From positions 124,001-188,000 of the forward strand of contig CAKUFI010000001.1 of assembly GCA_934647305.1 (NCBI GenBank): DNA of 64,000 nt. Direction: 5' to 3'. The translations under genes and the position numbers were made by a program. Shown piece after piece: positions 59,418 to 64,000 of this stretch (the first letter of the stretch is position 1; each line of letters opens with the position of its first letter). The notes beneath the pieces were generated by a model. That model had not been told where the DNA came from, did no database searches, and saw only the letters and a program-made list of their open reading frames with translations. Origin of the DNA: an uncultured Clostridia bacterium. GTDB lineage: Bacteria; Bacillota; Clostridia; Christensenellales; Aristaeellaceae.

Positions 59418-59771
59418 TTAATCGTTCGCCGTTGCAACCAGGTTCGCGCCGGTTCCGGCGATATTTTCCGCCAGCACGTCGCCGATATGCACGGGCGCGC
59501 TCACGGTCAGGTCTCGAATCGCCGCCAGCACACCGCCGATCGCCGCCTTGGGCACCTGGGTGGCGGTCTTGACCGAGCAGACCGGGCGCACGCCGCCGTT
59601 TACGCGCACGCTGCTGGTCACGGTGCGCATCGGGCAGCGCATTTCCTGAATGCCGTAGGCCTCGCCGCGCTTGCAGGTGAAGCCGGTAACCGAGATGTTC
59701 TCGCCGTCGCGCGTCACACGCAGTGCGCAGCCCATCGGGCAGCAGATACAGATCATATCCTTCGTTTCCAT
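59418..59771 (-). CDS. DUF1667 domain protein
   Basis: A 117-residue protein. Cys-rich N-terminus CICCPMGCALRV followed by FTCKRGEAYG and MRCPMRTVTSSV is the DUF1667 pattern; the cysteines may hold an iron-sulfur cluster. Across Clostridia it accompanies a GlpA-type dehydrogenase and a FAD/NAD oxidoreductase, as it does here, so it probably serves electron transfer in glycerol 3-phosphate oxidation. Confidence 0.87.
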   Translation of the reverse strand: METKDMICICCPMGCALRVTRDGENISVTGFTCKRGEAYGIQEMRCPMRTVTSSVRVNGGVRPVCSVKTATQVPKAAIGGVLAAIRDLTVSAPVHIGDVLAENIAGTGANLVATAND

Positions 59772-59795
59772 AGAGAATTCCTGCCTTTCCGGCGC

Positions 59796-61046
59796 TTACG
59801 CCGTCACGATTTCAAGCGTCACGTCGCCCGTAATCTTCTCCGCGTCCACGGTGATCTTTTCCATTTCGCCGGGGGTCATAATGGGCTTCTTGCGGCGAAC
59901 GAGCTCGGTCTCGCCGCACTTCACGAGGAGCGTCGCGCCCTTGTAGGCGCTGCCCACGCGGAAGTACAGGTCCACCTTGCCCGCCGCGACCGCGGACAGC
60001 TTCTGAGGCACCGCGTACCGCACGCCGTTTATGCCCCTCACGCTTCGATACTCGACCGGCGCGGGCTGCTCGCTCGCGTAGGCCGCGGCCGAACGGCCGG
60101 CCAGTATGGCCTCGTTGCTGACGTTGTCGACCAGGTCGTGTACGTGCAGCACGTTGCCGCAGGCGAACACGCCCGGGATCGAGGTCTGACGGTTCTCGTC
60201 GACCACTGCGCCGCTGGTGACCGGATCCATCTCGACGCCCGCGCCGCGCGTCAGCTCGTTTTCGGGAATCAGGCCGACCGACAAAAGCAGCGTGTCGCAG
60301 GGATAGGTCTCCTCGGTGCCGGGGATGGGCTTGCGGGTCGCGGGATCGACCTCGGCGATCACCACGCCCTCGACGCGCTCGCGGCCCAGGATGTTGACCA
60401 CGGTGTGGTTGAACTTGAGCGGAATGCCGTTGTCCACCAGGCACTGCACGATGTTGCGGTTCAGGCCGCTGGAGAAGGGCATGAGCTCGGCCACCAGCTC
60501 GACCTTCGCGCCCTCCCAGGTCATGCGCCGGGCCATAATCAGGCCGATGTCGCCCGAGCCCAGTATGACCACGCGCCTGCCCGGCATCAGGCCCTCCATG
60601 TTGACCAGCCGCTGCGCGCAGCCGGCGGTGTACACGCCCGCGGGCCTCGTGCCCGGAATGTTCAGCGCGCCGCGGGTGCGTTCGCGGCAGCCCATGGCCA
60701 GCACGACCGCCTTCGCCTCGATGTGCATCAGGCCGTTTTCCGCGCTGACGGCGGTGAGCACGCGGTTGTCGCTCAGGTCGAGCACCATCGTGTCGGTCAG
60801 CACCTCAATGCCCGTACCCTCCAGCTGCGCGATGAAGCGGCCGGCGTACTCGGGGCCGGTCAGCTCCTCACCGAAAAAGTGCAGGCCGAAGCCGTTGTGA
60901 ATGCACTGCTGCAAAATGCCGCCCAGGCTCCTGTCGCGCTCGATAATCAGGATCGAGGCCTCGGGGGAGCGCTTACGGGCCTCAAGCGCCGCGGCAAGCC
61001 CGGCCGGGCCACCACCCACGACGGCAATATCTACGTTCCTGTGCAT
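59796..61046 (-). CDS. FAD/NAD(P)-dependent oxidoreductase of the glycerol-3-phosphate module
   Basis: A 416-residue two-dinucleotide-binding flavoprotein. The FAD motif is VVGGGPAGLAAALEARKR and the NAD motif ILGSGDIGLIMARRMTWEGA. The second FAD motif GVFACGNVLHVHDLVDNV is intact. It lies between the glpA-like and DUF1667 genes with 1 and 24 bp spacers, and probably passes electrons from the dehydrogenase to NAD(P). Confidence 0.88.
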   Translation of the reverse strand: MHRNVDIAVVGGGPAGLAAALEARKRSPEASILIIERDRSLGGILQQCIHNGFGLHFFGEELTGPEYAGRFIAQLEGTGIEVLTDTMVLDLSDNRVLTAVSAENGLMHIEAKAVVLAMGCRERTRGALNIPGTRPAGVYTAGCAQRLVNMEGLMPGRRVVILGSGDIGLIMARRMTWEGAKVELVAELMPFSSGLNRNIVQCLVDNGIPLKFNHTVVNILGRERVEGVVIAEVDPATRKPIPGTEETYPCDTLLLSVGLIPENELTRGAGVEMDPVTSGAVVDENRQTSIPGVFACGNVLHVHDLVDNVSNEAILAGRSAAAYASEQPAPVEYRSVRGINGVRYAVPQKLSAVAAGKVDLYFRVGSAYKGATLLVKCGETELVRRKKPIMTPGEMEKITVDAEKITGDVTLEIVTA

Positions 61047-61047
61047 T

Positions 61048-62484
61048 TTACCGCACCTCCTTCAGTTTGCCCACCAGCAGCCTGCTGTTTCCGCCGAACT
61101 TGGTCAGCTCGGTCATGGGCACGTTCAGCTCGCGCGAGAGAATCTCCATCACGCGCGGGGAGCAGAAGCCGCCCTGGCAGCGGCCCATACCCGCGCGGGT
61201 GCGCCGCTTCACGCCGTCAAGAGAACGGGCACCCCGGCGAATGGCCTCGACGATCTCGCCCTCGGTAATGGTCTCGCAGCGGCAGATGATGCGGCCAAAG
61301 CGGGAATCCTTGGCGATCAGCGCGCTCTTTTCCTCGTCGGAGAGCTTGCGGAACTCGGGAATGGCACGGCGGACGGGATTGTAGTCGGCCTTTTCGGTCA
61401 TGCTGAGGCCGGTTTCGTGCAGTATCGCGTCAATCCTCTCGGCGATGGCCGGCGCGGAGGTCAGGCCGGGGGAGCAGATGCCCGCCGCCTGGATGAGGCG
61501 GCTGTTCGCCCTCGACGCGCCGATCACGAAGTCGCCGGTCGAGGGCTGCGCGCGCACGCCCGCAAACGAGGTGATGACCGCGCGCAGGTTGAGCGCAGGC
61601 ACCGATTTGTGCGCCAGCCGGGTCAGCGACTCGATGCCCTCGGCGGTGACGGAGGTATCAGCCTTGTCCTCCATGTCCACGGCGGTCGGGCCCGCGAAGA
61701 TATTGCCGTCGACCGTGGGGGAGACCAGCACGCCCTTGCCCAGCTTGGACGGGGTCTGGAAGATGACTGTGCGCGCGATGCAGGCGTTGCGGTCCATCAG
61801 CAGATACTCGCCCTTGCGCGGGTGGATGGAGAAGGAATCGTCGCCCAGCATGCGGGACACCTCGTCGGCGTACACGCCCGCCGCGTTGATCACGCGGGAG
61901 GCGGTAATCGTGCGCTCGCCCGCCCGGATTTCGATCGCCTCGCCCGTGTCCTTCATCGAGGTGACCTTCGCGTTCAGGATCCACTCGACGCCGTTTTCGC
62001 GGGCGTTTTCCGCGCAGGCGATGGTCATCTGGTAGGGGCAGGTGATGCCGCAGGTGCGCGCCCACAGCGCGAGCGTCACGTCCCTGCTCAGACTGGGCTC
62101 GATCTCGCGGGCGCGGTCGCCCGAAACCAGCTCCATCTCCGGCACGCCGTTTTTGATTCCCCGCTCGTACAGCGCCCTGAGCGTCGCCTCGTCTTCCGCG
62201 CCGAAGCCCACAACCAGCGAGCCCACGCGCTGAAGCGGCACGTCGAGCTCCTCGCACCACTGGGTGTACAGGTAGTTGCCGCGCACGTTGCAGCCGGCCT
62301 CGACCGACCCGACCGGGCAGTCGTAGCCCGCGTGCACGATGGCGCTGTTGGCGCGGGATGCGCCCATGGCCACGTCCTCCGCCGCGTCGATCAGCGCGAT
62401 GCGCAGCTGATAGCGGGAAAGCTGGCGCGCAATCGCGCAGCCCACGACGCCCGCGCCCACGATCGCAATGTCATAGTTTGCCAT
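61048..62484 (-). CDS. glpA: glycerol-3-phosphate dehydrogenase-like FAD protein with BFD-type [2Fe-2S] domain
   Basis: A 478-residue flavoprotein of the DAO/GlpA family. FAD motif DIAIVGAGVVGCAIARQLSR at the start; RKGEYLLMD and GVRAQPSTGDFVIG are the family's substrate-domain segments. The C-terminal domain has CRCETITEGEIVEAIRRG and GRCQGGFC, a bacterioferritin-associated-ferredoxin-type cluster site. It oxidises glycerol 3-phosphate to dihydroxyacetone phosphate. The start at 62484 has GGAG; a GTG nine codons upstream is an alternative. First gene behind a leader terminator. Confidence 0.85.
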   Translation of the reverse strand: MANYDIAIVGAGVVGCAIARQLSRYQLRIALIDAAEDVAMGASRANSAIVHAGYDCPVGSVEAGCNVRGNYLYTQWCEELDVPLQRVGSLVVGFGAEDEATLRALYERGIKNGVPEMELVSGDRAREIEPSLSRDVTLALWARTCGITCPYQMTIACAENARENGVEWILNAKVTSMKDTGEAIEIRAGERTITASRVINAAGVYADEVSRMLGDDSFSIHPRKGEYLLMDRNACIARTVIFQTPSKLGKGVLVSPTVDGNIFAGPTAVDMEDKADTSVTAEGIESLTRLAHKSVPALNLRAVITSFAGVRAQPSTGDFVIGASRANSRLIQAAGICSPGLTSAPAIAERIDAILHETGLSMTEKADYNPVRRAIPEFRKLSDEEKSALIAKDSRFGRIICRCETITEGEIVEAIRRGARSLDGVKRRTRAGMGRCQGGFCSPRVMEILSRELNVPMTELTKFGGNSRLLVGKLKEVR

Positions 62485-62508
62485 CCGTTTTGTCACTCCT
62501 TTTTCACG

Positions 62509-62561
62509 CAAAAAGCCACAGCAAACAACTCCGGCGATTTGCGGAGCTGTCTGCCGTGGCT
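62509..62561 (-). terminator. leader terminator (attenuator) before the glpA operon
   Basis: Minus strand AGCCACGGCAGACAGCTCCG pairs, with a few mismatches, with the arm CGGAGTTGTTTGCTGTGGCT across a short loop and is followed by TTTTTG (plus-strand 62509-62561). It lies between the promoter and the glpA start, only 25 bp before the ATG, so it must be overcome for expression. Confidence 0.75.
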
Positions 62562-62590
62562 TCTCTCAATACTCTGCCAAGACAGGTTCT

Positions 62591-62619
62591 ATTGTAGCGC
62601 ACGGGCGCGCGTTTGTCAA
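62591..62619 (-). promoter_or_regulatory. promoter of the glpA operon
   Basis: Minus strand TTGACA, 17 bp, TACAAT (plus-strand 62614-62619 and 62591-62596). Gives a leader of about 100 bases that contains the attenuator. Confidence 0.78.
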
Positions 62620-62647
62620 TCGAAAAATGTCATCTTTGTGAAATCCG

Positions 62648-63412
62648 TCAGCCCGGCTTGCGCGCGATCAGGTAGTACCAGTCCGCGTCCCGCGCGGCGC
62701 GGCCAATCTGCACCGGGAAGCCGCCCGACTGCTCGATCGAATAGCCCATGCCGAGGAGCGTTTCCTCGAGCAGCGCGTAGGGCAGGGGATGGTAGTGCTC
62801 CTCGAACACCTCGCGCTGCACGACCTCATAGCCCTTTTCGAAGGCGAACACGAAATGAAAGCGCATGCTTCCGTCGGCCGGGTACTCCCAGAACTGGATG
62901 CGCTCGACGCGCGTGCCGTCGGACAGGCGCGTGGGACGGTAAAAGTAGAACTTCGGCTTCTTTTCGAGCATCTGATCCCAGTTTCGGGTGTCCAGGTAGA
63001 TGCGCCCGCCCGGCGCGGTCAGCCGATCCATGGCCTGAAGCGCCTGAACCACCCCTTCGTTCTCCACGTAGGCCAGCGAGTTGCCGGTGCTGGCCACCAT
63101 GTCGAACCGCGCGCCCGGAAAGGCCCTGTCCGCCTCGCGGAAGTCCGACTGCGCAAGCGCGATGGACAGGCCGTGCGCCTCCGCCTTTTCGGCGCATTTC
63201 TTGAGCATCGCTTCGCTCAGGTCGGAGCCGGACAGGCGCACGCCCACTTCGCCCAGGGGAAGCGTCAGGTTGCCGCTGCCCACGCTCACGTCGAGCAGCG
63301 TGCGGGGAAGGTCGTCCCCAAGCACCTTTTCCCAGTGCTCGCGGATGATCCGCCAGTCGCGCGGGGTGGAGCATACGTCGTAGATGTCCGCGCGGTCGTA
63401 GAGGTTGGACAT
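62648..63412 (-). CDS. SAM-dependent methyltransferase (class I)
   Basis: A 254-residue methyltransferase. Motif I LLDVSVGSGNLTLPLGEVG (about 60-78), GSDLSEAMLKKC (motif II Asp) and DMVASTGNSLAYVE are recognisable, followed by GGRIYLDTRNWDQM, as in glycine/sarcosine-type and related small-molecule methyltransferases. The substrate is unknown. Start ATG with AAGGAGG. A promoter TTGACA-N16-TATCAT (plus-strand 63448-63475) precedes it. Confidence 0.85.
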   Translation of the reverse strand: MSNLYDRADIYDVCSTPRDWRIIREHWEKVLGDDLPRTLLDVSVGSGNLTLPLGEVGVRLSGSDLSEAMLKKCAEKAEAHGLSIALAQSDFREADRAFPGARFDMVASTGNSLAYVENEGVVQALQAMDRLTAPGGRIYLDTRNWDQMLEKKPKFYFYRPTRLSDGTRVERIQFWEYPADGSMRFHFVFAFEKGYEVVQREVFEEHYHPLPYALLEETLLGMGYSIEQSGGFPVQIGRAARDADWYYLIARKPG

Positions 63413-63519
63413 GAAAACCGCCTCCTTATATGATTCACTACGCTGCCATGATATCATAAAATTGGGCGGTGTCAAGTAAAGGCTTCCTTTCCCGCTGGAA
63501 CAAATTTACCGGACAGAGG

Positions 63520-63548
63520 TTGACTGCCGGGCGGAAGGGTGATAGAGT
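63520..63548 (+). promoter_or_regulatory. promoter of the B12-binding radical SAM gene
   Basis: TTGACT, 17 bp, TAGAGT (63520-63525 and 63543-63548). Leader of about 68 bases. Confidence 0.5.
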
Positions 63549-63621
63549 ATACTATGTATGCAGTATCTTCTCGCTGCGGCGTTCGGCCGGGCAAAAAATA
63601 CATGGTTCGGAGGAAAAAGCC

Positions 63622-64000
63622 TTGACGCTTTCGGATAAAATTGACTCGCTGATGATGAAGGTCACCAAGCCCGTGCGCTACGTGGGCGGCGAGTTCGGCT
63701 CGATCATGAAGGATCCAGAGAAGGTGGACGTGCGCTACGCCTTCCTGTTCCCGGACACGTATGAGGTCGGCATGTCTCACCTGGGCATGAAGATCCTCTA
63801 TCACACGATCAACGACCGCGACGACGCCTGGTGCGAGCGCGTGTTCTCGCCCTGGGTTGACATGGAGGAGAAGATGCGGGAGCTGGACATCCCGCTGTTC
63901 TCGATCGAGTCGCGCACGCCGGTCAAGCAGTTCGACTTGCTGGGCATCACGCTGCAGTATGAGATGAGCTACTCGAACATCCTGTGCGCCCTCGACCTGG
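63622..64000 (+). CDS. B12-binding domain/radical SAM protein, TIGR03960 family (5' part)
   Basis: A TTG start preceded by GGAGGAAAAAG opens a frame that runs off the window end (126 codons visible). The residues KVTKPVRYVGGEFGSIMKD, then RYAFLFPDTYEVGMSHLGMK and ERVFSPWVDMEEKMRE are typical of the TIGR03960 family, whose members combine a cobalamin-binding fold with a radical SAM domain and usually precede a TIGR03936 gene and the RNase G/L21/L27 cluster. Exact reaction unknown. Confidence 0.88.
   Translation, partial: MTLSDKIDSLMMKVTKPVRYVGGEFGSIMKDPEKVDVRYAFLFPDTYEVGMSHLGMKILYHTINDRDDAWCERVFSPWVDMEEKMRELDIPLFSIESRTPVKQFDLLGITLQYEMSYSNILCALDL

Overview
The window looks like a chromosome segment of a GC-rich, endospore-forming Bacillota, most likely an anaerobic, sugar-fermenting gut Clostridia. 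Supporting signs are a spoIIGA-sigE-sigG sporulation locus with a cluster of Spo0A boxes, a pyruvate-formate-lyase-type glycyl radical enzyme, an Mrp/Mbh-type antiporter operon, two family 2 glycoside hydrolases, a CUT1-type oligosaccharide importer and the Leloir genes galK and galT. Promoters are strikingly close to the vegetative consensus (TTGACA-N17-TATAAT) and Shine-Dalgarno sites are strong. I saw no rRNA, tRNA, CRISPR array, phage or transposase gene.

Layout. 1-6 kb: a GT-C-like membrane protein, then an operon of a GT4 glycosyltransferase, a GNAT acetyltransferase, an M42 peptidase, a DUF6062 protein and MurQ. 6-15 kb: a secreted four-SH3b protein, a beta-mannosidase-like GH2, a 5'-nucleotidase-family protein whose metal site is gone, a broken GNAT gene, a 300-bp array of nested hairpins, a zinc-ribbon protein, a YkgJ-like protein and a small membrane protein plus FGGY kinase. 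15.5-17.6 kb: spoIIGA, sigE and a sigG that stops about 99 codons in, abutting the terminator of the next operon. 17.7-20.6 kb: a glycyl radical enzyme and its activase. 20.7-30.1 kb: a ten-gene Mrp/Mbh-like operon with four antiporter-type subunits. 30.3-38.7 kb: a membrane-anchored sigma-like protein, a GH2 beta-galactosidase, a YtcQ/YtcP/LplB sugar importer and a divergent AraC regulator. 38.7-42.1 kb: a FruK-like kinase, a SorE-like dehydrogenase and a LytTR-DUF3021 pair. 42.2-48.8 kb: one operon galK-rsmH-tgt-(FmrO/ArmA-like)-rsmI-galT. 48.8-52.9 kb: a compact FtsH-like protease, divergent from a class A PBP. 52.9-54.4 kb: TPP-riboswitch-controlled thiT, divergent from thiN. 54.8-58.5 kb: an MsmX-type ATPase, a CdaR/PucR-type regulator and a CtpA protease. 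58.5-64 kb: a HAD phosphatase, a glycerol-3-phosphate oxidation operon behind a leader terminator, a methyltransferase and the start of a B12-binding radical SAM gene.

How they work together. The importer lacks its own ATPase, and the MsmX protein 17 kb away is the natural supplier. Imported galactosides would be cut by the adjacent GH2 and galactose would enter through galK/galT. The galK/galT operon also carries RsmH and RsmI, which both modify 16S C1402, and a homologue of the enzymes that methylate the nearby G1405. Several places deserve scrutiny: the truncated sigG, the hairpin array next to a truncated GNAT gene, the FmrO-like gene, the metal-site-less nucleotidase, the four-subunit antiporter and the glpA leader terminator.
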